Positions 1 through 8,156 of a stretch of 46,756 nucleotides of DNA are shown in pieces. The position numbers were made by a program, and so were the translations under genes. The stretch lies in the NCBI GenBank assembly GCA_007679095.1, contig VEFU01000034.1, positions 1 to 46,756 on the forward strand. The letters run 5' to 3'. The notes beneath the pieces were generated by a model that saw nothing but the letters and a program-made list of their open reading frames with translations, was not told the origin of the DNA and ran no database searches. Source of the DNA: Paenibacillus bovis (lineage in GTDB: Bacteria; Bacillota; Bacilli; Bacillales; Bacillaceae_C). How positions within the stretch are numbered: position 1 is the first letter of the stretch; each line of letters begins with the position of its first letter.

Positions 1-207
1 AGCATTAAGAAGTTTTACGGTCAGAGCGAATGGGCGATTCAAAACCAAGTATTTATCGCACTTATTGTTTTTTGCCTACATGTACTCGCACAAATCGAAA
101 CAAAAAGTAAGCGAAAGACGTTACAAATTAGCCGTTATTTAAGGGCTTCGTTGTGGAAACCATCGCATATCTGGATACGCAAAATTGAAGGAAAGGCAGT
201 TCCTTAA
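1..207 (+). mobile_element. IS4-family transposase, 3' end only (cut by window edge)
   Basis: An open frame runs in from the left edge and stops at TAA 205-207, giving 68 residues. It begins SIKKFYGQSEWAIQNQ and continues through VFIALIVFCLHVL and LWKPSHIWIRK. This resembles the extreme C-terminus of IS4-type DDE transposases of the IS4Bsu1 kind, where the catalytic Glu motif (VELFFKWIK-like) lies just upstream and so would be off the window. Whether the rest of the gene is intact cannot be judged. It is on the plus strand, opposite to most neighbours, and occupies the place where rlmH is expected downstream of the CxxH/CxxC gene. No clear terminal inverted repeat was found after the stop codon. 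Confidence 0.75.
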
Positions 208-507
208 AAGGCATATTGTCGTCGTTGCACAAGTCTAATTGTAAATAATTCCCAAATGGATGGAGCCACCTTTAATAGGGTATTTACTTTTTTGGCTCTA
301 ATTTGGAAGAGTGATTAAACTGAAAATTTTGCCATTATTTATGCAACGCTAGTGATTAAAACTAAAATCAAACTAATATTCAGGCTATTGAAAAGTGAGC
401 TATTCAATTAGACTAATAAAAATGACTTGTTGGAGCTCGTTTCATATGCAAATCCAAAAAAAGGCTTCCAATAAGTATTTATTGGTAAGCCTCTTCCTCA
501 CATTACG

Positions 508-824
508 TTATCCACAAAACATTATTCACAGTATAAACACACTATACAAACAATTTATCCACAAAAGTTATCCACATATTCACATTTTGTATCCACATTT
601 TGTATAAGAATACTAGTTCCCCACAATATATGTTGCAGTCTTATTACAATATTCACATGTTGTGGATAATTTCCCTTCACTTTCAATTTCTTGCAAGATA
701 GGGGCTGTTTCATATTCATCCACAATAATATCAAGTGCTAATTCCACATGTTCGAGACAACAATAAATCATGCTGATCCTTCTTTCCTCAATAAAATTCT
801 CTTATTAAATATTGCTTATCCACA
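508..824. promoter_or_regulatory. DnaA-box cluster outside oriC (htrA/rlmH side)
   Basis: Perfect TTATNCACA boxes are at 508-516, 522-530, 555-563, 568-576 and 816-824. An inverse TGTGGATAA is at 661-669, and one-mismatch boxes are at 576-584 and 589-597. The first group fills the gene-free stretch 208-612, in which I see no credible gene. Clusters of DnaA boxes outside oriC that titrate DnaA or regulate genes are known in B. subtilis, including one next to yydA (rlmH), the equivalent position. The binding function here is inferred. Confidence 0.75.
613..771 (-). CDS. CxxH/CxxC small protein (BA_5709 family)
   Basis: This is a 52-residue frame with ATG at 769-771 and stop at 613-615, preceded by a good AGGAAAGAAGGA ribosome site. 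The protein starts MIYCCLEHVELALD and ends with CEYCNKTATYIVGN. Cys and His near the N-terminus (CCLEH) and a CEYC pair near the C-terminus suggest a zinc-binding pair of knuckles. It matches the small CxxH/CxxC family that sits between the htrA-like gene and rlmH in many Bacillaceae. The function of the family is not known. A DnaA box lies inside the coding sequence (661-669) and another just upstream (816-824). Confidence 0.8.
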   Translation of the reverse strand: MIYCCLEHVELALDIIVDEYETAPILQEIESEGKLSTTCEYCNKTATYIVGN

Positions 825-845
825 ACTAATATTATCACAATAAAT

Positions 846-880
846 AAAAAGGGAAAGCTACTAGAAGCTTTCCCTTTTCT
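846..880 (-). terminator. Intrinsic terminator after htrA-like gene
   Basis: Inverted repeat GGGAAAGCT (851-859) and AGCTTTCCC (866-874) with a 6-nt loop. T/A-rich flanks on both sides make it potentially bidirectional. It lies immediately beyond the stop of the htrA-like gene. Confidence 0.8.
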
Positions 881-885
881 TACTG

Positions 886-2100
886 TTACATTCTAGACTC
901 ATTGTCGAGTTGTAATGTTGCTTCCTTTATTTCACCAGCACGATAAAACCTAACTTTCAGCTTGTCACCAACATTTTTTTCGTTATACAAGTACTTTCGT
1001 AGTTCCACGATATCCTTTACCTTTTCATCATCCATCTGAATAATGACATCCAATTCTCTTAAACCAGCCTTATATGCTGGGGAATTCGGTACTACTTGTT
1101 CAATCATAATGCCGTCTGTTACGTCTTCTGGTAACTTTAATGTTTCTTGCTGATGATATGCTGAGACTTCAGCCACATTGCGTAATGTAATACCCATTGC
1201 AGGTCTTCTTACCTCACCATAGGCTTCAAGGTCTTCAATAATAGGAACTACATAATTTATTGGAATGGAAAAACCAATTCCTTCTACTGCTGCTTGCGCA
1301 ATTTTCATGGAGTTAATTCCAACTACTTGACCAGCAATATTAACGAGAGCTCCACCACTATTTCCTGGATTAATTGCAGCATCCGTTTGAATAACTTCTG
1401 AATGCCAATCAGGAATACGGTCATTATTAATATCAATAGGTACTGTGCGGTTTACTCCTGAAATAACACCTTGAGTAACGGAGCCAGAAAATTGAAGACC
1501 TAAAGGATTACCTATCGCTAAAACTGGCTCTCCTATTTTTAATGCATCCGAATCACCAAATTCGCTAATGTATTCATCCCCAATATCTTTTCCGCTTATT
1601 TCGACTACCGCAAGATCCGTCCAAACATCACTTCCTCTTAATTCAGCAGGTATCTTTGTGCCATCATCTAATGTTACCTCTATTTGAGAAGCTCCTTCTA
1701 CTACATGATGATTTGTAACGATATACACAGAATCTCCAGCTCTTTTATAAATAACACCTGATCCCGTGCCAGCCTCCGTACTTTCACCAGAGGACCAAAA
1801 GCTCGCTACCTGTAAATTTGTAATTCCAACAACACTCTTACCGGCTTTTTCTACTGCCTTCGTAACATCTGTTGTAACATCAACAGATACATTTTGTGTA
1901 ATTTTGTTATTATCATTATTTTTATTTGTTTCAACTGTTTTATTACTCACATCTACATTACTTGTATTACTAACTACATTTGGATAAATTAGAACAACTA
2001 ATAAAGCACCAATAATTCCTCCGATTAGCCCAGAAAAGAAACTTTTTGCCTTGCCTCGTCCCTGATTACGGTTTGGGCTGTGATCATCATAATATCCCAC
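886..2100 (-). CDS. htrC: HtrA/DegP-type membrane serine protease with PDZ domain (YyxA/HtrC-like)
   Basis: This is a trypsin-like protease anchored in the membrane and facing the outside, involved in envelope protein quality control. Counted from an upstream in-frame ATG at 2109, a single membrane segment spans about residues 24-43. A low-complexity Asn/Thr/Val linker follows, then the protease domain with TNHHVV (His ~135), TDLAV (Asp ~165) and GNSGG (Ser ~251), and one PDZ domain from about 305 to the end. The ATG at 2109 is only one base from the AGAAGGGA ribosome site, so the GTG at 2100, with spacing of about 10 and giving MGYYDDHS, is the better start. The gene follows walRKHIJ as in Bacillus but is separated from it by a terminator and a MITE-like insertion. 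Confidence 0.9.
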   Translation of the reverse strand: MGYYDDHSPNRNQGRGKAKSFFSGLIGGIIGALLVVLIYPNVVSNTSNVDVSNKTVETNKNNDNNKITQNVSVDVTTDVTKAVEKAGKSVVGITNLQVASFWSSGESTEAGTGSGVIYKRAGDSVYIVTNHHVVEGASQIEVTLDDGTKIPAELRGSDVWTDLAVVEISGKDIGDEYISEFGDSDALKIGEPVLAIGNPLGLQFSGSVTQGVISGVNRTVPIDINNDRIPDWHSEVIQTDAAINPGNSGGALVNIAGQVVGINSMKIAQAAVEGIGFSIPINYVVPIIEDLEAYGEVRRPAMGITLRNVAEVSAYHQQETLKLPEDVTDGIMIEQVVPNSPAYKAGLRELDVIIQMDDEKVKDIVELRKYLYNEKNVGDKLKVRFYRAGEIKEATLQLDNESRM

Positions 2101-2225
2101 ATACACCATTCCCTTCTAATGCAATACAGTATAGTTTACCAATTCATATTATAATTATAATATTGTAAAGTTAAATTACAAAACAGAACACTTACTAACC
2201 TAAAAAAAGAGTATTTTAAAGGAAA

Positions 2226-2412
2226 GGCTCTGTTAAAGTTCATTGTTGTTAACAACTTAGTTGATTGTAGCGATGTACAGGAGACTCCTGCGGGAACAGC
2301 ACGAGCCGAAGATCCACTTGGCAAAGCGGTTTTCTTTGCCAAGTTAGCTGAGGCCGTGCCCGCGGAAAGCGAGTGTACAGGAGCGAAAATCAACAACAGA
2401 GTTTAACAGAAC
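2226..2412. mobile_element. MITE-like palindromic element, copy 1
   Basis: A 187-bp element with imperfect terminal inverted repeats (GGCTCTGTTAAA at the left, TTTAACAGAAC at the right) and a strong central hairpin (CTTGGCAAAG / CTTTGCCAAG). It is flanked by a perfect 9-bp direct repeat, TAAAGGAAA, at 2217-2225 and 2413-2421, which looks like a target-site duplication. It has no gene of its own; the open frame across it is a by-product of the repeat. It lies between walJ and the htrA-like gene. Homologous copies are at 25231-25419 and 29190-29343. Confidence 0.85.
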
Positions 2413-2418
2413 TAAAGG

Positions 2419-2468
2419 AAAAAAGCCAAGCTAACTTGAAAATAGCTCAAGATTTAGTTTGGCTTTTC
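2419..2468 (-). terminator. Terminator of the walRK operon
   Basis: A long inverted repeat runs from AAAAGCCAA (2421-2429) to TTGGCTTTT (2459-2467), with further pairing inside (CTAACTTGA / TCAAGATTTAG). Read on the minus strand it ends in a run of T. It lies about 70 nt beyond the walJ stop and abuts the MITE copy, sharing a few bases with its right-hand direct repeat. Confidence 0.75.
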
Positions 2469-2539
2469 GTTCGATATATTATCTATTGTTAAAAGATTTA
2501 ACCTTGTAAGTCGCTGATCAGGCGCTTTCGCTTTTCGTT

Positions 2540-3334
2540 TTACACTGCAGTTAATTCGGTTGGTTTGTTTGGATCTGTATCAAATAATTGGAAACTAGAA
2601 CCTACTGAAATACCTCTACTTTCGAGTGTTTGTTGTACACTCATTCTTGCCAGGTCTTTCATATTATTATCTTTACTTAAGTGCGCTAAGTAAATTCTTT
2701 TCGTATTGTCGCCAATTACATCACTCATCGCTAGAGCTGCATCTTCATTAGAAACGTGGCCCACATCACTTAAGATTCTCCTTTTCACACTCCAAGGATA
2801 TCTTCCCATTCTTAACATTTGAATATCATGATTACTTTCAAATACATACATATCTGCATTTGAAATCATGCTTTTCATTCTATCACTAACATAACCAGTA
2901 TCTGTTATAATGACGAGCTTTTTTCCACCTGAACGGAATATATAAAACATTGGCTCTGCTGCATCATGGGAAACACCAAATGATTCAATATCAAGAGAAC
3001 CAAATGTTTTTACCTTTTCCATTCCAAACACAAATTTTTGTTGGATGTCAATTTCTCCTAAATGACCTTCCATCGCTTTCCAAGTTCGTTCATTAGCATA
3101 AATAGGCAATTTATACTTCCTTGCCATTACTCCGACACCTTTTATATGGTCTGAATGTTCATGTGTAACGAGGATACCATCTAAATCTGCAGGATTTCGT
3201 CCAATTTGTTGAAAAAGACCATCCATTTGTTTACAACTTAATCCCGCATCAACTAAAATGGAATGCTCGGCTGTTTCTACATATACAGCATTCCCCGTGC
3301 TGCCACTCGCCAGCACACTAAATTGCATGGTCAT
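2540..3334 (-). CDS. walJ: WalJ (YycJ) metallo-beta-lactamase-fold hydrolase
   Basis: A 264-residue MBL-fold protein, the same length as B. subtilis YycJ. The metal-binding THEHSDH motif is at residues ~59-65, and a later H-x-SNEDA segment and LAHLSKDN supply further ligands. The family is linked to 5'-3' exonuclease activity and to coordinating cell division with DNA replication. No signal peptide is visible, so it should be cytoplasmic. ATG 3334 is preceded by GGAGTG at a spacing of 9. The gene lies 4 nt after yycI as the last gene of the walR-walK-yycH-yycI-walJ operon, before the terminator. Confidence 0.93.
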   Translation of the reverse strand: MTMQFSVLASGSTGNAVYVETAEHSILVDAGLSCKQMDGLFQQIGRNPADLDGILVTHEHSDHIKGVGVMARKYKLPIYANERTWKAMEGHLGEIDIQQKFVFGMEKVKTFGSLDIESFGVSHDAAEPMFYIFRSGGKKLVIITDTGYVSDRMKSMISNADMYVFESNHDIQMLRMGRYPWSVKRRILSDVGHVSNEDAALAMSDVIGDNTKRIYLAHLSKDNNMKDLARMSVQQTLESRGISVGSSFQLFDTDPNKPTELTAV

Positions 3335-3338
3335 TTAT

Positions 3339-4139
3339 TTATTCACTCCAATTTTTCTCATTTCCTCTAGGGACTACGATAATCTGTCCCTCTATCGCAT
3401 TAAAAAGTAAATTTTCTCTTATACCGTCCTTTTCTACAATAATTCTCCATGTAGGTGTTAATACTTGCGTAGCTTCCATATTTACTAGTGTGTAATAACC
3501 TAGTTCTGCTTTAACAATTTTACTTTCTGATTTTATCATCCCTTTTCGATATAGAGATTCTACACCACGGAAAGCTGAAAGTACCTCTTCCTTGTCACTA
3601 ATAGGATCGAAGGAGTCAAGCATTGTTTGTTTATACGAAACTACTTGATTATCAATATTAAGAGTAAAAACGAGTTGACCACTTTGGTTTAAAAATAAAA
3701 ACTTATCATCTACTTTTTGATAGAATGTTACGATCTTTGCCTCGCCATTATATTCCCACAAGTCATATTGATCTCCAAATAGCACATTTGTTTTAACAAA
3801 TTGGAGTAACTTCGTTAAATCACCGTCTTCTCCAATTGATATTGGTTTTTGTAGATTAGAATAAATAACAGTATTACTTTCTAACAAATATGCGTCTTGG
3901 TCTGTTAAAGTATCTAAAACTGTCTCTTCAAACACTTTTGTATTAGCACTTAAATACTGATCCTTAATGTGATCGCTAGGCAAATTACTATAGTCAATTC
4001 CATCTGTTTTCAGGTTTTCTTCTACCGTAGGGTCTTCTTTTGTTTCAAATTCCGTTTTTGCTTTCAGTTGGGAAAGTAAAAATAGATCCAGAATGAGGAA
4101 AGCCACAATAAATATCGTTTTTATCCTACTCCAATCCAT
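3339..4139 (-). CDS. yycI: YycI, regulator of the WalK sensor kinase
   Basis: A 266-residue membrane-anchored protein with one N-terminal membrane segment (about residues 6-22) followed by an extracytoplasmic domain, as in the YycI family. With YycH it forms a membrane complex with WalK and modulates kinase activity (negative in B. subtilis). The start ATG at 4137-4139 overlaps the 3' end of yycH by 14 nt, so the two are probably translationally coupled. Sequence is poorly conserved in this family; the assignment rests on topology, position and the YycI-like opening MDWSRIKTIFIVAFLILDL. Confidence 0.9.
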   Translation of the reverse strand: MDWSRIKTIFIVAFLILDLFLLSQLKAKTEFETKEDPTVEENLKTDGIDYSNLPSDHIKDQYLSANTKVFEETVLDTLTDQDAYLLESNTVIYSNLQKPISIGEDGDLTKLLQFVKTNVLFGDQYDLWEYNGEAKIVTFYQKVDDKFLFLNQSGQLVFTLNIDNQVVSYKQTMLDSFDPISDKEEVLSAFRGVESLYRKGMIKSESKIVKAELGYYTLVNMEATQVLTPTWRIIVEKDGIRENLLFNAIEGQIIVVPRGNEKNWSE

Positions 4140-5448
4140 TGAACTTCCCCCTTATATCAATCGGATCTACAGGTAACCATGATCCGGCATAAAGATAATA
4201 CCAAGATGGCTCCAAAGTATAAACTTGCGCATTATTAGGGTCCTTGCCGAGTCTATAACCGATCATTAAATCTTGCATTAATTCTGGTTTAAAATCAGGG
4301 TCCGTCATTAAATAATCTAATACGGTTGTGCCAGAAGGAAGTTTTATTATTAATTCCCCTGGTAAATCAATATCGAACGAAAAGTATGGTCTATTATATT
4401 TAAATATACCTTCTGCTCCCCACGAGAGCCGAAACTGTGTCATCCCTTTATCATTAAATACAGGATAATCATCCATAAAGAGCTGGAAAGAAACTCGTTG
4501 GTCATATTCACCGATATTAAAGTAACGATAATTATCGGTCCAACCTTTATGCTCGTTTATATAATCAATACTTTTTTTCAAAATATCATTATTTCTTAAG
4601 ATATCCTCTGTTTTTAATTCATTTCCGGGGTAAACATAAGAAATCATATTTGACATATAATCAACATTCATGAAGCTGGAGTCATCTGTGAATTTCTCTC
4701 CAGTTTTAACAAAATCCCGTCTAACTTTATCAGGATCACTAAATAATACTTCCTGGAACTTGCTAACATCAATATTATTTGTATAATACTTATACCTCTT
4801 TAATTCCTTCTCTTCGCTTAACAAAAATCTAATTCGACCGTCTGCAAGCTCTACAGCTTCATATTGATCAAATTCCTTTTTATTATCTCTTGTATACTGT
4901 ATTAATTGTGTTATTCTCTCAGGGTCAATATTACTTTCGAACACTCTACCATCAATCGTCGAGATAAAATAGATAGCAGCAGCATCCTGCCCTTTATAAT
5001 CTAAATTGATCACAATTCGATTAAAACTTGCTCGCGGTACATCATCAGATTGAATATTAATAATGCTTTTGTATATATCAAAAGGTACAAGATCAGGATA
5101 CATTATTTCAATTCGGTTATTAGATTGAGATAATGTAGCAATTTCCTCATTACTTAAAGTTCGTGGCCCTTCAATTCTAAACAGATTCCATCTACTTATT
5201 TGACCAATTAAGTTTTTTATATCATAAGCCTTTACTGATCCATAATGTTCCCCATCAATATGATATAGAAGTCTGATTGGCATGATAAGTTCTGCAGGTT
5301 CTCTTAACTCTGCAATTTGCATTTGGTGTGTCTGCGGCTTATCGCTAACATCTAAATCAGGTTTATATTTCCACGTGCTCCATGTCAAAAAGATACTAAT
5401 TGTCACTAGTACTACTAGTAATATTGACTTTATCGTTTCAAACTTCAC
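4126..5448 (-). CDS. yycH: YycH, regulator of the WalK sensor kinase
   Basis: About 440 residues: one membrane segment (about residues 7-24 of VKFETIKSILLVVLVTISIF) and a large extracytoplasmic domain, as in YycH. In B. subtilis it acts with YycI to restrain WalK. The frame is open from TTG 5454, but that codon is only 3 nt after GAGGA. GTG 5448, spaced 9 nt and giving the family-like start KFETIKS, is the better choice. The gene starts inside the 3' end of walK and overlaps yycI, so the operon is tightly packed. Confidence 0.9.
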   Translation of the reverse strand: MKFETIKSILLVVLVTISIFLTWSTWKYKPDLDVSDKPQTHQMQIAELREPAELIMPIRLLYHIDGEHYGSVKAYDIKNLIGQISRWNLFRIEGPRTLSNEEIATLSQSNNRIEIMYPDLVPFDIYKSIINIQSDDVPRASFNRIVINLDYKGQDAAAIYFISTIDGRVFESNIDPERITQLIQYTRDNKKEFDQYEAVELADGRIRFLLSEEKELKRYKYYTNNIDVSKFQEVLFSDPDKVRRDFVKTGEKFTDDSSFMNVDYMSNMISYVYPGNELKTEDILRNNDILKKSIDYINEHKGWTDNYRYFNIGEYDQRVSFQLFMDDYPVFNDKGMTQFRLSWGAEGIFKYNRPYFSFDIDLPGELIIKLPSGTTVLDYLMTDPDFKPELMQDLMIGYRLGKDPNNAQVYTLEPSWYYLYAGSWLPVDPIDIRGKFNGLE

Positions 5449-7268
5449 AGCCAATCATCCTCTTGTTCAGGGTCATATGGGAGGGTGAATAGGATAGTTG
5501 TTCCCTTTCCTTCTTTACTTTCTGCCCAAATATCCCCCCCGTGAGCACCGATCATTTCTTTTGCTATCGCTAAGCCGAGACCTGTTCCACCAAGCTGCCT
5601 TGTCCTAGCTCGGTCCACCCGATAGAAACGTTCAAATACTTTCTCTAAGTTTTCTTTTGGAATTCCAATACCTTGGTCACTTATACTTATTTCAATCTTT
5701 CCATCTAGTTCTTTGATACGGTAAGTAATTCTCCCACCCTCTGGTGAGTACTTCAATGCATTCGAAATTATATTATCAATAACTTGAGTTAATTTATCCT
5801 CATCGACTTCAACGAAGATTTCCTTATTTGGAAACTCTCGTTTAAATGTAACATGTCTTTCCTTTGTCATTTCAAATCTATCAATAATATGGTTAAGAAA
5901 CTTAACAAAATCAACCCAATTTTTATTAAGTTGATAGTTTCTACTATCCATTCTAGAAAGCTGCAATAAATCATTTACAAGACGTATCATCCGCTCTGTC
6001 TCATTACGTGTAACTCCTAAAAAGCGAGGACCTAGATTATCGTCTTTCATCGCACCATCAGACAAAGCTTCCAAATAACTTCTCATCGTCGTTAACGGTG
6101 TTCTTAATTCATGAGATACATTAGAAACGAATTCTCGTCTCTCTTCTTCTAGCTTTTCTTGCTCCGTAATATCATGTAAAACAGCAATTACACCATTTAC
6201 AAACCCTGTTTCACGCTGAATAACAGACATATTTGCTCTTAGAATATAAGGAGTATCGACTGTTCCGTAATCTAGAATTAATGATTCTTTCATGACGAGC
6301 AAATCCTCGAAACTGTATTCTCCTTCTAGCTCTAATAGTTCAATTATTGGTTGTGATAAGACTGTTTCACGTGGAACTTTTAGCATCTCAGCAGCACGCT
6401 CGTTAATTAGTATGACTCTTCCTTTTCGATCGGTTGCTATTACTCCATCCGTCATAAATGAAAGAACGGAGGAAAGCTTTCGCCGCTCCCCTTCAGTCAT
6501 TGCCTGAGCTTCTTGCAATCTTTTCGTTAAATGGTTAAAGGAATGAGCTAATTGACCAATCTCATCTCTTCCGTAAATCGTTACCTTCCTTGAAAAGTTA
6601 CCTTTTGCCATTGCAGTTGCTTGCCGCTTCATATCTGATATTGGTCTCGTAATCATTCTTGCAAGTACAATTCCAAGAATCGCAGTAATTAGCATTGCAA
6701 TAAGGGTTCCAGTAATAAAAATGTTATTAATTTCATCCATCTGTTCATAGATGGTTTCTATCTTTGCTTCTAGGTAAATAACGCCTGCTACTTCGCTATT
6801 ATTATAAATAGGGGCTGCTAGTACCCATATTCGATCTCGAGAGTCTTCATCTAGCATTACTTTTTCTTCTCGGTCTCCGTTTAGGGCAATTCTTACCAGT
6901 CTTTCAGCGAATTTTTGACCGACAATTCCCGTATTATTTACTTCGGATGTTCCCATAATAACGCTTCTATTATTTACAAATATTACTTCTGAAATATCGG
7001 TAGCAGCAAAATCAAACAATAACGTATTAAGCTCTGTTTCGAGTGAAGGTACTTCTTCTGATGTTCTATCTTTATTCAATTCTTCTCGTATGTTGTACTC
7101 TAATAACGGCAGTCGGCCTTCAATACTATTTTGGAAGTTTTCTATTAACTGTTCTTCTAACTTGCCAACAAAATATACACCAATAATTTGCATGGCAATT
7201 AATATCAGTAAGACGTAAATTACAACAAACTTTGTATGAACAGAGCGAAAAAAGCTTACTTTTTCCAT
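5445..7268 (-). CDS. walK: WalK (YycG) essential sensor histidine kinase
   Basis: A 607-residue membrane kinase that controls cell-wall metabolism through WalR. Domains: membrane segment ~13-33; extracellular Cache/PAS-like sensor ~34-180; membrane segment ~183-203; HAMP ~205-258; cytoplasmic PAS ~263-370; HisKA with the phospho-accepting His386 in SHELRTPL; and an HATPase domain with the N box (NALKYSP), DQGIGIP and GGTGLGLAI. ATG 7268 has AGGAG at a spacing of 8. It follows walR by 5 nt. A near-perfect parS sequence lies within the gene (6363-6378). Confidence 0.97.
   Translation of the reverse strand: MEKVSFFRSVHTKFVVIYVLLILIAMQIIGVYFVGKLEEQLIENFQNSIEGRLPLLEYNIREELNKDRTSEEVPSLETELNTLLFDFAATDISEVIFVNNRSVIMGTSEVNNTGIVGQKFAERLVRIALNGDREEKVMLDEDSRDRIWVLAAPIYNNSEVAGVIYLEAKIETIYEQMDEINNIFITGTLIAMLITAILGIVLARMITRPISDMKRQATAMAKGNFSRKVTIYGRDEIGQLAHSFNHLTKRLQEAQAMTEGERRKLSSVLSFMTDGVIATDRKGRVILINERAAEMLKVPRETVLSQPIIELLELEGEYSFEDLLVMKESLILDYGTVDTPYILRANMSVIQRETGFVNGVIAVLHDITEQEKLEEERREFVSNVSHELRTPLTTMRSYLEALSDGAMKDDNLGPRFLGVTRNETERMIRLVNDLLQLSRMDSRNYQLNKNWVDFVKFLNHIIDRFEMTKERHVTFKREFPNKEIFVEVDEDKLTQVIDNIISNALKYSPEGGRITYRIKELDGKIEISISDQGIGIPKENLEKVFERFYRVDRARTRQLGGTGLGLAIAKEMIGAHGGDIWAESKEGKGTTILFTLPYDPEQEDDWL
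6363..6378. other. parS-like site in walK (15/16)
   Basis: TGTTTCACGTGGAACT matches the 16-bp parS palindrome TGTTTCACGTGGAACA at 15 positions, differing only at the last base. It lies in coding sequence. A parS site in yycG (walK) is also known in B. subtilis, as I recall, which supports a real ParB/Spo0J site. Confidence 0.75.
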
Positions 7269-7273
7269 GAAGT

Positions 7274-7981
7274 TTACTCCTGTTCAGGTGTGCGTAAGTA
7301 ATAACCGACTCCTCTACGAGTTACGATCCATGTTGGGTGACTCGGATTATCCTCAATTTTTTCTCGAAGTCTCCTTACTGTAACATCCACAGTACGGACA
7401 TCACCAAAGTAGTCATAGCCCCACACAGTTTGCAATAAATGCTCACGCGTCATCACTTGACCAATATGTTTGGCTAAGTAATGTAACAATTCAAACTCTC
7501 TATGAGTAAGTTCAATTGTTTCCCCATGTTTTGAGACTACATATGCATTTGGATGAATGGTTAACGATCCTACTGTGATTTCATTACTATCATCTGCTTC
7601 TGCTTGTTGGGATGCTTGCGAGTGACGGCGTAAATTTGCCTTTACACGAGCAATCAATTCTCTTGTGCTGAAAGGCTTCGTTACATAATCATCAGCACCA
7701 AGCTCTAATCCTAAAACTTTATCTATTTCAGAATCCTTTGCAGTTAGCATAATAATAGGCATTTCATATTTTTTTCTAACTTCACGGCAAATTTCCATGC
7801 CATCTCGATTTGGTAGCATAATGTCGAGGAGAATCATATCAGGTTGCATTTCTTCCACTAGCTTCAATGCTTCATCTCCATCGTATGCACACTGTACAGT
7901 AAAACCTTCTTTTTCAAGGTTAAACTGAAGAATATCTGCGATTGGTCTTTCATCATCTACTACAAGAATCTTTTTATCCAT
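7274..7981 (-). CDS. walR: WalR (YycF) essential response regulator
   Basis: An OmpR/PhoB-type regulator of 235 residues with a receiver domain (acidic pair in VVDDE, phospho-accepting Asp53 in LLDIMLP, Lys in TKPFS, Thr101 conserved) and a C-terminal winged helix ([15 protein letters not shown]). It activates autolysin genes and governs wall turnover with WalK. The frame stays open up to 8014, but ATG 7981 gives [11 protein letters not shown] and the exact B. subtilis length, with AAAGGGG about 11 nt upstream. First gene of the walRKHIJ operon. Confidence 0.97.
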   Translation of the reverse strand: MDKKILVVDDERPIADILQFNLEKEGFTVQCAYDGDEALKLVEEMQPDMILLDIMLPNRDGMEICREVRKKYEMPIIMLTAKDSEIDKVLGLELGADDYVTKPFSTRELIARVKANLRRHSQASQQAEADDSNEITVGSLTIHPNAYVVSKHGETIELTHREFELLHYLAKHIGQVMTREHLLQTVWGYDYFGDVRTVDVTVRRLREKIEDNPSHPTWIVTRRGVGYYLRTPEQE

Positions 7982-8102
7982 CGTGCCTATATCCCCTTTA
8001 CGATTAATAACCATCTTTTATAAAAATTGGTAATGATCTATACATAAGAATAATAATTTATAACGCCACTCTAATATAGCTATTTTACCTATTTTAGCAT
8101 AC

Positions 8103-8147
8103 AAAAGAAACAGGTCCAAGTGAGTTCAATCTCCCCCTTGGACCTGT
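8103..8147 (-). terminator. Terminator after the M23 peptidase gene
   Basis: Inverted repeat CAGGTCCAAG (8111-8120) and CTTGGACCTG (8137-8146), followed on the minus strand by TTTCTTTTG. It insulates the peptidase gene from walR. Confidence 0.85.
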
Positions 8148-8156
8148 ATTTTCATT

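Noticed and set aside
1-400. IS4-type transposase as the autonomous partner of the MITE family
   Set aside because: No GGCTCTGTTAAA-type terminus was found after the transposase stop, so no link can be shown from this window.
395-607. 70-codon plus-strand open frame in the left intergenic region
   Set aside because: It is made of tandem DnaA boxes and A/T-rich DNA, has no ribosome site and no protein-like composition.
2136-2396. Minus-strand frame of 86 codons between walJ and htrA
   Set aside because: It lies across MITE copy 1 and its coding potential comes from the repeat's GC-rich palindrome.
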